From: B1 sp034439755
Lineage (GTDB): Bacteria > Bacteroidota > Bacteroidia > UKL13-3
NCBI GenBank assembly: GCA_034439755.1
Contig: JAWXAZ010000077.1
Location: 1-64,000, forward strand
Direction of reading: 5' to 3'
Length of the DNA: 64,000 bases
Shown: positions 35,804 to 44,210 of the stretch, one piece after another
How the letters are laid out: every line of letters begins with the position of its first letter
Numbering within the stretch: the first letter of the stretch is position 1
Made by a program: the position numbers and the translations under genes
The notes under the pieces: model-generated
What the model was told of the DNA's origin: nothing
The model's input: only the letters and a program-made list of their open reading frames with translations
Databases searched by the model: none

Positions 35804-36720
35804 TAAACTTAGACATCATTATTCCGGTTTACAATTCGGCTATAGGTACAGAAAAACTTATCTTAGGCCTAAACAACCTGGCAAAAAAAGACTACTTTAA
35901 ACTTCATGCGATATTTGTAAACGATGGCAGTTTGGATCGAACCGAAATGGCTTTACAAACCGCTTTAAACAATGCTCAATTTAAAAACACCTATATAAAG
36001 TTGGCAAAAAACTATGGCCAACACACCGCAACTGCCATCGGTTTCTACCACTCTCAATCTAATTTGGTTGCCACAATTGACGATGATTCGCAGCACAATC
36101 CACTAGATTTGATAGCCATGTATGAATGCATGCAAAACCAAAATGCAGATTTAGTTTATGGGGAGTTTTACGATAAAAAACACCATCCATTAAGAAACAA
36201 AGGAACAAAAATTCTTCAAAGGATTTTAGGTGCAGAGTCAGAAAAATACAAAATGATCACCTCTTTTCGATTAATGAAAAACAATACATTAGGCGTATTT
36301 AAATCGAAACAAAGTAAACAATATTTTATAGATGATTATTTGTTATTAGCAGCTTCAAAAGTTAGTTCATGCCATGTGAATCACTACCCGCGAGACTTTG
36401 GTAAATCTGGCTACTCTGGCAGTAAGCTGCTTTCAATGGCCTTTTTAATTTTCTTCCTTCACTCTTCCTTTCCGCTTAAATTTATTAGCAGAATGGGAAT
36501 GTCTCTTTCTTTGGTATTTTTTGTTTTAGGATGTTATTATATCTTTCAAAAGTTATTTTATGATGTTTCCATAGGGTTTACCTCATTAATTGTGGCCATA
36601 TTTTTTTCAACCGGACTCATTATGTTTTCTTTGGGAGTAATAGGCGAGTATATTAGACAAATTTGGGTATCGAATCAAGAGTTAGATAAAGTTATTATTG
36701 CAGAAATTTGTACAAAATAA
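35800..36720 (+). CDS. Family 2 glycosyltransferase, membrane-anchored
   Basis: A 306-residue enzyme. The N terminus LDIIIPVYNS and the metal-binding ATIDDDSQHNP (about residues 87-97) mark a GT-A fold of family 2. A C-terminal pair of membrane helices (about 230-255 and 265-290) makes it like DPM1/ArnC-type polyprenyl-phosphate sugar transferases. It overlaps the upstream KAS III gene by four bases and the GNAT gene by 13, so the four genes form one coupled unit. The acceptor could be polyprenyl phosphate at the inner membrane; this is inferred from the topology. Confidence 0.85.
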   Translation: MINLDIIIPVYNSAIGTEKLILGLNNLAKKDYFKLHAIFVNDGSLDRTEMALQTALNNAQFKNTYIKLAKNYGQHTATAIGFYHSQSNLVATIDDDSQHNPLDLIAMYECMQNQNADLVYGEFYDKKHHPLRNKGTKILQRILGAESEKYKMITSFRLMKNNTLGVFKSKQSKQYFIDDYLLLAASKVSSCHVNHYPRDFGKSGYSGSKLLSMAFLIFFLHSSFPLKFISRMGMSLSLVFFVLGCYYIFQKLFYDVSIGFTSLIVAIFFSTGLIMFSLGVIGEYIRQIWVSNQELDKVIIAEICTK

Positions 36721-37250
36721 GTAAATACGGAATTACCTTAAAGCGGCTCGAAGCTAATGAAATTGAATTGGTTAGAACTTGGCGAAATTCTAGTTCAATT
36801 GCAGAACAAATGGAATTTAGGGAGTTCATCCATGCAGAACAACAAGTACTTTGGTTCAATCAATTAAAGGAAAGTAATGTTGCCTATTATTATGTGATTT
36901 ATGTAACGGGAAAGCCCATTGGTTTAGTGCATTTAAATCTAATTGATTTTGGGGCTAAATCGGCTCATGCCGGATTGTTCATTGGGAATGTAGATTTTAT
37001 TGGTACTGGCGCCGTTTTAGGTGCATCTTTGCTTATATTACAATTTGCGTTTTTTGAGTTGAACCTAGAAACCATTTTTGCAAAAGTACGAAATGTAAAT
37101 ACGCCTGCCATTGAGTATAATCAAATTTTAGGTTTCGCTTTATTGTTGAAACACAATGAACAGTTTAATATGTATGAGTTAAGCAAGGATAGGTTCATTG
37201 AAAAGCAATCCTATTTAGAGCATTTAGTATTAATGGTTACGCAATCATAA
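36708..37250 (+). CDS. GNAT N-acetyltransferase
   Basis: A 180-residue acetyltransferase of the GNAT fold. LVRTWRNSSSIAEQMEF near the start and YYYVIYVTGKPIGLVHL with GLFIGNVDFIGTGAVLGAS match the type that acetylates amino sugars (PseH-like). The start is a TTG that overlaps the previous gene by 13 bases. The next methionine (MEFREF) would remove the first helix. It ends exactly where the convergent gene ends. With the ACP, KAS III and glycosyltransferase it could modify an amino sugar, by acetyl or a longer acyl group. Confidence 0.75.
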   Translation: MYKISKYGITLKRLEANEIELVRTWRNSSSIAEQMEFREFIHAEQQVLWFNQLKESNVAYYYVIYVTGKPIGLVHLNLIDFGAKSAHAGLFIGNVDFIGTGAVLGASLLILQFAFFELNLETIFAKVRNVNTPAIEYNQILGFALLLKHNEQFNMYELSKDRFIEKQSYLEHLVLMVTQS

Positions 37251-38132
37251 TTATCTTTGGAGGAAGCGCCACCTCATTTCATTAAAAAAATGCTCGCTTT
37301 CTAAATGAAAATAATTGGCCGTAAATAAGCTTGGATTTAGGATCCATTTGAGCGCTCTTTGCGGCCATGGCAGCGCCGCATAAGGGAACTTATCTAGTTT
37401 AAAATGTGGCTTTAGCTTTGGGTAAATTTGCTTAAAAAACTCGTTTCTATTTTGCCAATAATAGGCTTTATTTCTACTTGGCATTACGTCCATTCCAAGA
37501 TGAAATGTAAGGTGTGCATCAGCAATAAATAAGGGCTTATTTGCAAATGAAATAAGGTTATGCATTAGCGTAACTTCTAAAAAAGGCACACCAATACAAA
37601 TATTACCTAGCACAAATTGGTTCAGCAAGTCTTTACTAAAAATAAAACAATCAAAACCCGGATGCGACCTGCCCAAATCTGAATACATTTGGTTCAGCGA
37701 TGATTGGTTTAAATGCCTTTTGGAAATGCGCCTTCGGTTAATAACTATGGCATCAAATCCTTGCAAAATATGCTCGGAAATAGTTTCATAAAAATGGGGC
37801 ATTAAGGCTATATCTGCATTGGTATAAATACAATAATCTGCCTGTGGAACTTCCTTTAATTTTGAGAGAATTTCTGCGATTAATGGCAGTTTCTTTCCAC
37901 GTAAATCTTTATTTATATCAAAAATAGATTGTGTTAATTTGGAAAGCTGTGTAAACGCTGTTGGAATAATGGTTTTATCTGCTTCAAACTGGGTAACACA
38001 TAATTGGATGTTGTCTTTATTAGAGAAGTTTTTTGCAGCAATCATAGAGGCAAATGTAATTTGTTGCGATTTGTAAAAATCGCTACCTAAATAAGCATCT
38101 ACAGGGTTAATGATATGGGCAAAATGGGTCAT
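37251..38132 (-). CDS. Putative glycosyltransferase, GT-A-like
   Basis: A 293-residue protein. YCIYTNADIAL (about residue 105) resembles a DxD-type metal-binding motif of GT-A enzymes, and the following DAIVINRR and SHPGFDCFIFS segments suit a nucleotide-sugar or acceptor site. I took the second methionine (MTHFAHII) because a promoter box with a -33 element stands at the right distance before it; the longer frame would start with TTG at 38150. The gene is monocistronic and converges on the GNAT gene. The sugar is not known. Confidence 0.55.
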   Translation of the reverse strand: MTHFAHIINPVDAYLGSDFYKSQQITFASMIAAKNFSNKDNIQLCVTQFEADKTIIPTAFTQLSKLTQSIFDINKDLRGKKLPLIAEILSKLKEVPQADYCIYTNADIALMPHFYETISEHILQGFDAIVINRRRISKRHLNQSSLNQMYSDLGRSHPGFDCFIFSKDLLNQFVLGNICIGVPFLEVTLMHNLISFANKPLFIADAHLTFHLGMDVMPSRNKAYYWQNRNEFFKQIYPKLKPHFKLDKFPYAALPWPQRALKWILNPSLFTANYFHLESEHFFNEMRWRFLQR

Positions 38133-38147
38133 GCGTGTAACTTTATG

Positions 38148-38181
38148 CAAAGGTATTTGCTATTCATTCAAGTATACAAAA
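38148..38181 (-). promoter_or_regulatory. Promoter of the 37251-38132 gene
   Basis: On the minus strand TTTTG (38181-38177), 21 bases, then TACCTTTG (38155-38148) fit the Bacteroidota -33 and -7 elements well. The ATG at 38132 follows 15 bases later, which supports that start over the TTG at 38150. Confidence 0.6.
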
Positions 38182-38229
38182 TAAATTAGTTTATCTTTCC
38201 ATTCGAATAAATATATATAATTTTATAGC

Positions 38230-39048
38230 ATGGATAAAATAAGAGTCATAAGTTCTGAACCCGATAGTTTTATTGAATATTTTAAGAAGATATGGGCGTT
38301 TAGATCTTTGATATGGGTATTTGCTAGGCGTGATTTAAAAGTAAAATATTCTCAAACATTATTGGGCATTAGCTGGACATTGTTACAACCACTTTTAGCC
38401 GTATTCATATATAGTTTCTTTTTTGGGTATATCCTTAATTGGAAGTCGGGCGAACTGCCTTTTCCTGTATATGTTTTGAGTGGCCTAATAGGTTGGAATT
38501 TCTTTTCTTATATTATTTTTCAAGGATCTACCAGCGTTCAGGATGCATCGCATACCATCAAAAAAATTTACTTCCCAAAAAGCATACTTCCATTATCAAA
38601 AACATTGATTGCATTAATTGAATTGATGTTGGGCATTTTGCTTTTTATTCCACTCCTCCTTTATTACCGCATATCCATTTCGTGGCACATTGTTTTTATC
38701 CCAATTGTTATTTTATTTAATGCTATATGTGGGCTACTTCCTGTATTTTGGATTGCTGCATTGGCGTATAAAAGACGCGATTTATTCCACCTGCTTCCGT
38801 ATTTAGTAACCTTTGGCGTTTGGTTCACACCGATATTTTTCACAACCGACATATTGCCACAAAAATTAAACTATATGCTAGACTTTAACCCATTGGCCAA
38901 TGTGATAGAAATATGGCGTTGGTTATTATTTAACTATGGGCATTTCAAGTTAATTTGGGTTGCAAACTTTTTTTTAGTACTATGTTTTTGCATAGTTGGA
39001 ATGAGTTTTTATAATAAAAAAGAAAGTGAATTTGCTGATTATATATGA
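38230..39048 (+). CDS. ABC-2 type polysaccharide export permease (Wzm-like)
   Basis: A 272-residue membrane protein with six helices. The opening FARRDLKVKYSQTLLGISWTLLQPL is the amphipathic gate helix and first segment of Wzm/TagG permeases. AALAYKRRDLFHLLPYL and GVWFTPIFFTTDILP are further family marks. The next gene, overlapping by four bases (ATGA), encodes the partner ATPase. Together they export an undecaprenyl-linked or other lipid-linked glycan across the inner membrane. It is the first gene of a plus-strand operon to 44210. Confidence 0.9.
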   Translation: MDKIRVISSEPDSFIEYFKKIWAFRSLIWVFARRDLKVKYSQTLLGISWTLLQPLLAVFIYSFFFGYILNWKSGELPFPVYVLSGLIGWNFFSYIIFQGSTSVQDASHTIKKIYFPKSILPLSKTLIALIELMLGILLFIPLLLYYRISISWHIVFIPIVILFNAICGLLPVFWIAALAYKRRDLFHLLPYLVTFGVWFTPIFFTTDILPQKLNYMLDFNPLANVIEIWRWLLFNYGHFKLIWVANFFLVLCFCIVGMSFYNKKESEFADYI

Positions 39049-40271
39049 AAAGTGATGTAGCAATTAACGTGGAAGGACTTTCAAAAAAATACGTTTTAAA
39101 GAAAGTCACACAAAACAGGGAGGGTCAAGAAACAAGAGACTTTTGGGCTTTAAAAGATGTTTTCTTTGAAATTAAACAAGGAGATTCAATTGGCATAATC
39201 GGACCAAATGGGAGCGGGAAAAGCACCTTACTAAAAATTTTATCAGGTATTACAAAACCTACAACAGGTAACATTGAGATACGAGGTAAAGTTGCAAGTG
39301 TTTTAGACATTGGCGCTGGGTTTAATATAGAATTGAGCGGAAAAGAAAATATATTTCTAAATGGACAAATTCACGGATTTTCATATAAAGAAATAGAAAA
39401 AAAATACGCTGAAATTATTGACTTTAGTGGGATTGCATCATTTATTGAGGAGCCTGTTAAAACCTATTCAAATGGAATGTATTTAAGGCTAGCCTTTAGC
39501 ATTTTGGCTCACCTCGATTTTGACATCTATCTATTTGATGAAGTGATGGGCGTGGGGGATACAAGTTTTCAAATAAAAGTTAAACAATTTTTGCAAAGGA
39601 TGAATAAAATGCATCATGCAACTTTTATTTTTGTATCTCATAACCTTATTGAAATAAAGAGTTATTGTAATCACATTTATATGCTCAATCAAGGTTCAAT
39701 ATCAAAAGAAAATTCTAACGATATAATTGAAGAATATATTAATTTTTCCTTTGATATTGATGCAACCGATTTACCATTGAACAAGTGCGATTTTATTGCT
39801 GAAAAGGCAGTAATAAATGACTTTTTTGAGTTACAGGAGGTATATGTAAGAAATGCTGAAAGTGGCAATGTTTTGGAAAATGAATCGATCGATTTTTTTT
39901 TGGCTCTAACATTAAAAAGGAAATGTAAATTAGACATCTCTTATGGTGTGGAAAATATACTTGGTACTGAGCTATTTTATGTTTCTACCTTGCTAAATGA
40001 AATTGATGTTTCAAAAGCAGAGGAGGCGCCAACCAACCTTTTAATTATGTCGAGCGTAGAAGCTTTCACCTTAAAAAGAGGCAAATATATTCTCACTATT
40101 ACAATAATGATAAATGGAAATACTATGATAAGTCAGCAAAAATTATTATATTTTGAAATTGTAAGCAATGGAAGATACATAAATAATCTGCTTGATAAAA
40201 GGCCAAATGTTGCCCTAATTAAAGGGAATTGGAAAGTATATAAAAACCTGATAGGAAATGAAGGAGAATAA
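39045..40271 (+). CDS. ABC transporter ATPase with Wzt-type C-terminal domain
   Basis: A 408-residue ATPase. Walker A is GPNGSGKST, the signature is YSNGMYLRLAFS, Walker B is IYLFDEVMGVGD and the H-loop is FVSHN. Beyond residue about 250, a beta-rich domain (AVINDFFELQEVYVRN; ALTLKRKCKLDISYGVEN) matches the C-terminal carbohydrate-reading part of Wzt proteins. That domain recognises a terminal modification of the glycan, which implies that the exported chain carries a specific cap. It overlaps the methyltransferase gene by 14 bases; a methyl cap would fit that coupling. Confidence 0.9.
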   Translation: MKSDVAINVEGLSKKYVLKKVTQNREGQETRDFWALKDVFFEIKQGDSIGIIGPNGSGKSTLLKILSGITKPTTGNIEIRGKVASVLDIGAGFNIELSGKENIFLNGQIHGFSYKEIEKKYAEIIDFSGIASFIEEPVKTYSNGMYLRLAFSILAHLDFDIYLFDEVMGVGDTSFQIKVKQFLQRMNKMHHATFIFVSHNLIEIKSYCNHIYMLNQGSISKENSNDIIEEYINFSFDIDATDLPLNKCDFIAEKAVINDFFELQEVYVRNAESGNVLENESIDFFLALTLKRKCKLDISYGVENILGTELFYVSTLLNEIDVSKAEEAPTNLLIMSSVEAFTLKRGKYILTITIMINGNTMISQQKLLYFEIVSNGRYINNLLDKRPNVALIKGNWKVYKNLIGNEGE

Positions 40272-41076
40272 TTTACACTTCATTGAAAAAATGTATTCAA
40301 GGCTAGATAAGATGTTATTAGATAGCCAAGGTGATTGCTATTACTTAAACCTTGGGTATTGGAAGGATACCAATAATGCAAATTTAGCTTGTGAAGCCCT
40401 AATTGACTTAGTATTATCAAAAGCAGAGTTAAAGGATGGATTTAAGATCTTAGATGCAGGATTTGGATATGGACACCAAGATGTATACATCGCGAAAAAA
40501 AATCCTAATTTGCACATTTTTGGTGTAAATATAATGCCTCGGCAAGTAGAAATTGCCAAGCAGAAAGTTCAGAAAGAATTTCTAAGTAATAGGGTGTTTT
40601 TATTCGAAGGTTCTGCAACAAAGCTACCCTTCGAAAACGACACTTTTGATGCGGTAATCGCAATTGAATCGGCATTTCACTTCGACACCCGTGAATCTTT
40701 TTTTGAAGAATCATGGCGCGTTTTAAAAAAAGATGGTGTATTGTGTTTAACAGACTGTTTACCTTTATCAAATTTTACTAAAAATGAACAGTTTTTTTTA
40801 GCATCCCAGAAAATGGGAATACCAATTGAAAACCAATACCCTATTGATGAGTATGTATCAAAACTAAGTATAAATGGATTTGAAAAAATATCTTACCAAA
40901 ACTTATCGGAATTTGTGTTACCCCATAGTGCTGCAGAGATGAAACAAAAAAATGGTTGGAGGTCCAAAAAAGAAGTTTACCTTCCCCAAAATATTGATTT
41001 AAACCAATATTTGAAGGGGTTTACAGAGGCAACTACGATTGGCAGCTATTACCTAATTAAAGCTCATAAAAAATAA
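40258..41076 (+). CDS. SAM-dependent methyltransferase
   Basis: A 272-residue class I methyltransferase. ILDAGFGYGHQDVYIAK (about residues 60-77) is the SAM-binding motif I, followed by FGVNIMPRQVEIAK and AVIAIESAFHF. Its overall pattern resembles O-methyltransferases of small molecules and of sugars (EryG/cyclopropane-like family). It overlaps the Wzt-type gene by 14 bases and the SDR gene by one base, so it is made with both. It could add the cap read by the Wzt-type protein or decorate the exported compound. Confidence 0.8.
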   Translation: MKENNLHFIEKMYSRLDKMLLDSQGDCYYLNLGYWKDTNNANLACEALIDLVLSKAELKDGFKILDAGFGYGHQDVYIAKKNPNLHIFGVNIMPRQVEIAKQKVQKEFLSNRVFLFEGSATKLPFENDTFDAVIAIESAFHFDTRESFFEESWRVLKKDGVLCLTDCLPLSNFTKNEQFFLASQKMGIPIENQYPIDEYVSKLSINGFEKISYQNLSEFVLPHSAAEMKQKNGWRSKKEVYLPQNIDLNQYLKGFTEATTIGSYYLIKAHKK

Positions 41077-41903
41077 TGATGAAATTAAAGGTAGCTATTA
41101 TAACTGGAGCAAATTCAAGTATAGGACACCAAATAATAAGGGTGTTTCTAGAAAATAACTGGCAGGTTCACGCAACACTTAGGTCAAAACGAAAAAACAA
41201 AAATCTAATTGTCCACAACAATCTTGTTTATCATGAAATGGATTTAGAATGTCCACGAACGGTATCAAAAACTATTGCTAAAATTGGCAGAAAAGAGGAG
41301 AAAATTGATGTAATTATAAACAATGCAGGATTTGTTTTATCTGGACCATTTGAATCTTACACTGAAAAACAAATAAGGCGTGAAATGAATGTCAATTTTA
41401 TGGGGACATTGTTAACAATAAAGGCGGTTTTACCCTTCATGAAAAAACAGGGTTATGGGTGCATAGTAAATGTATCCTCAATTTGCGGGTTAACTAGCTT
41501 TCCACTATTTAGTTTATATCATGCTTCCAAATGGGCCTTAGAAGGATTTTCAGAGTCGATAAGGTATGAGCTTGAACCTCTTGGAATAAGGATTAAGCTA
41601 ATAGAACCCGGGGGGGTAAAGGACAACGATACTTCTTCAAAGGTGGAGCTAGGTGAATTACCAAGTCTTGATTATGAAAACTTAATGAAAGCAGTACATC
41701 AAAACACCTCTTGGTTTCCTGGATTTTCCACCGCTGCACAGGTAGCAGAATTAATTTATATAGCATCAATTGACCAGAGTAATAAGCTCAGGTATATCAT
41801 TGGCCAAGAAAGCAGCATATTCTTGAAAGAACGATTTGAAGGGTTTGCCAATGAATCGTTTATAGATAAAATGAAAAACAGAATTTTTAATCCCAAAAAA
41901 TGA
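41076..41903 (+). CDS. Short-chain dehydrogenase/reductase
   Basis: A 275-residue NAD(P)-dependent oxidoreductase. Cofactor motif VAIITGANSSIGHQI (residues 5-19), the NAG motif (VIINNAGF), catalytic Ser (NVSSICG) and Tyr/Lys (YHASKWALEGFSE) make the classical SDR set. It overlaps the P450 gene by four bases. SDRs of this type reduce keto groups or oxidise alcohols on small molecules or sugars. The substrate is not visible, but the P450 neighbour suggests consecutive oxidation of one scaffold. Confidence 0.85.
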   Translation: MMKLKVAIITGANSSIGHQIIRVFLENNWQVHATLRSKRKNKNLIVHNNLVYHEMDLECPRTVSKTIAKIGRKEEKIDVIINNAGFVLSGPFESYTEKQIRREMNVNFMGTLLTIKAVLPFMKKQGYGCIVNVSSICGLTSFPLFSLYHASKWALEGFSESIRYELEPLGIRIKLIEPGGVKDNDTSSKVELGELPSLDYENLMKAVHQNTSWFPGFSTAAQVAELIYIASIDQSNKLRYIIGQESSIFLKERFEGFANESFIDKMKNRIFNPKK

Positions 41904-43054
41904 ACACTACAGACGTCGATATTACCTCAACTACCTACACCGAAAATCCATATAAATGGACTAATTTATTGAGAGAAAAGGGGAATATACATTACCTAGA
42001 TAAGAATCAATCGTGGTTAATAATTGGATTTTCAGAATGCGTGCATATTCTTAACCATCCTGAGCTATTTTCCTCTGAGGGGAAACACCAATTTGACCCA
42101 ATTTTACTTAATTGCGATCCACCAAAACATACTTATCATAAAAGGATTTTAAGTGGAGATGGGTCAATGTTTTCAAATGATAGGATTGATTCACTTTTAG
42201 AAAGAAATAAGCAAATTTGCGAAGCGCAATTTAATCGGTTAAGCAATAATAATCGGTTTGATTTTTTAAATGATTTTGCACTTCCATATTCTTCCCTTGT
42301 GATACTTGCCATGTTAGGGATTGAAACCAGTAATAACAAAGATTTGCTTGAATGGTCTAAGGAAGCTGTTTCTACCAAATCAGTGCAAAACAGAGACCAA
42401 GCAATGTTGAATTGGATGAAGCTATTTCCATTAGTTAGCAGCTGGGTGGAAGAAGCCTACAATAATCCCCAAAAAAGAGGAATTCCTGAATTTATTTTTC
42501 ATCCAAACGCCCAAAATTATTTTACAAAAGATCAAATAATTAACTTGGTTAAAATTCTATTATTAGGAGGAAATGAAACAACGCCAACCTTAGCATCTTC
42601 AGCCCTTTATCACCTAATTTGTAATAATGAACAAATGATTAAATTAAGGGCTGACCCAAACTTATTCGAATCATTCTTAAACGAAGTACTTCGCTATTAT
42701 GCGCCAACACAAATTATTGCCAGAACAACCCTAATTGATACTTCAATTGAGGGACAATTCATCCCAAAAAACTCACTCATAAATGTAGCTATAGGTGCCG
42801 CAAACAGGGATCCCAAATATTTTGAACAACCAAATGATTTTAACCTAAATAGACCTAAGGGACGCATATTATCATTTGGACATGGGGCACATCATTGCAT
42901 AGGTGCGAGCTTGGCTAAACAAGAAACTCGATTAATTTTTGAAGAACTATTTAGGCGGTTCAAAAATATAGGTTTGCCAGATGATTTTAAGCCAGAATAT
43001 AGACATTCAACACATATAAGGGGGCTTGTTAGTTTACCAATAATTGTGAGCTAA
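41900..43054 (+). CDS. Cytochrome P450
   Basis: A 384-residue bacterial-type P450 without membrane anchor. The I-helix is GGNETT (223-228), the ExxR motif is EVLR (262-265) and the heme ligand is Cys333 in FGHGAHHCIGAS. Length and motif spacing fit soluble monooxygenases that hydroxylate terpenes, fatty acids or polyketides. No ferredoxin is encoded in the window, so the redox partner must come from elsewhere. It lies between the SDR gene (four-base overlap) and a lipoprotein gene (one-base gap). P450s are unusual in polysaccharide loci. Confidence 0.92.
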   Translation: MNTTDVDITSTTYTENPYKWTNLLREKGNIHYLDKNQSWLIIGFSECVHILNHPELFSSEGKHQFDPILLNCDPPKHTYHKRILSGDGSMFSNDRIDSLLERNKQICEAQFNRLSNNNRFDFLNDFALPYSSLVILAMLGIETSNNKDLLEWSKEAVSTKSVQNRDQAMLNWMKLFPLVSSWVEEAYNNPQKRGIPEFIFHPNAQNYFTKDQIINLVKILLLGGNETTPTLASSALYHLICNNEQMIKLRADPNLFESFLNEVLRYYAPTQIIARTTLIDTSIEGQFIPKNSLINVAIGAANRDPKYFEQPNDFNLNRPKGRILSFGHGAHHCIGASLAKQETRLIFEELFRRFKNIGLPDDFKPEYRHSTHIRGLVSLPIIVS

Positions 43055-43055
43055 G

Positions 43056-44210
43056 ATGTTCATTAAAAACAAATTTGTTACCATAGTTTGTTCGGTCCTT
43101 ATATTATTTGGATTTTCAAATTGCACTAATAGCAAAAACGAATCGATTTCTAGTAGCTTTATCGTAAGTATTAAGAAACCTATTAGTATTCAAAATTCTA
43201 GCAAATACGTTGCACAAATAAACATTTATTGGGATGGCTCTTTTTATACTATTGATAGCATTTTAAAAGAAATAGAAAGGATGCCAAATGAATATAAAGA
43301 GGAGCCGCTGGAGCGAAAGTCGTGGCGTTTTGTTATCAATCATATGGACTTTTACCGAAATCCACTAGAATCTTCAGATATCCATTACCCCTTAGTACAA
43401 CTTAACTCATTGGGATATGGACAGTGCGACGACTTAGCCACACTCCTATACTTTATATGGAAAGCCCAAGGTTTTAATGCAAGAATTTGGGGGTTAGGAA
43501 AACACATTGTTCCAGAGGTAATGGCAAATGGTAAATGGCAAATGTACGACCCAGCCTTTCAGGCTTATTATTTAAATGATAAGGGTATACCTGCAAATGT
43601 TACCGAACTAACAGAAAACAACAGCCTTATTCTCACACCAATCAAAACCATAAGCTTAAAGGAATCCAACAATATCCAGAAAAGAGTAATTGATTCCTTG
43701 CGATATAGCATGTCTGTTTGCAGGCATTACCTTTCTCCAAAACCTCATTTTGTAAATAAATCCTATTATCAAACCTTTCAAATTAACGATTTTGCCTTTC
43801 AAATGCCTCCTCATAGCACAATTATATTACCCATATCTAAACCAGAACTTCTTCAAGAATTGGATTGGGAAAACAAAAATCGAGAAAATGGTAATTACCT
43901 TAAACTCATCTTAAATTCCAATTCTATTGGCCAATTAAAAATCCCGTTAATTCTGGTTGCTGTTGAGGGAGATGTAACCTTTCGAACAAGTTTAAGGAAT
44001 AATCTAGAATATTCTTTTGTAGAAAAAAACGCCATTCCATTGGAGATAATTGACACATTGCTAACAATAGTTAAAGTAAAAACCACGGCAAGCTTATATT
44101 ATAAACTTCCTGAAAGGTTTAAACAAAACACCACGATTCACGTTGACAATAAAGCATTTGACCACATTTCAGTTTCGCAAGAAATACCTAACGTCCTTGA
44201 TATCCCCTAA
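43056..44210 (+). CDS. Lipoprotein with transglutaminase-like domain
   Basis: A 384-residue exported protein. A short signal peptide ends in FSNC with the acylated Cys23. A transglutaminase-like core carries Cys124 (GYGQCDDLATLL), His150 (GKHIVPEV) and Asp165 (WQMYDP). The remaining 200 residues are beta-rich. It is the last gene of the exporter-P450 operon and overlaps the convergent DVDDT gene by 23 bases at the 3' end. The triad suggests a peptidase or amide-forming enzyme in the periplasm or outer membrane, but no substrate is visible. The core resembles the one in the 499-residue protein at 1056-2555 only in motif order. Confidence 0.75.
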   Translation: MFIKNKFVTIVCSVLILFGFSNCTNSKNESISSSFIVSIKKPISIQNSSKYVAQINIYWDGSFYTIDSILKEIERMPNEYKEEPLERKSWRFVINHMDFYRNPLESSDIHYPLVQLNSLGYGQCDDLATLLYFIWKAQGFNARIWGLGKHIVPEVMANGKWQMYDPAFQAYYLNDKGIPANVTELTENNSLILTPIKTISLKESNNIQKRVIDSLRYSMSVCRHYLSPKPHFVNKSYYQTFQINDFAFQMPPHSTIILPISKPELLQELDWENKNRENGNYLKLILNSNSIGQLKIPLILVAVEGDVTFRTSLRNNLEYSFVEKNAIPLEIIDTLLTIVKVKTTASLYYKLPERFKQNTTIHVDNKAFDHISVSQEIPNVLDIP

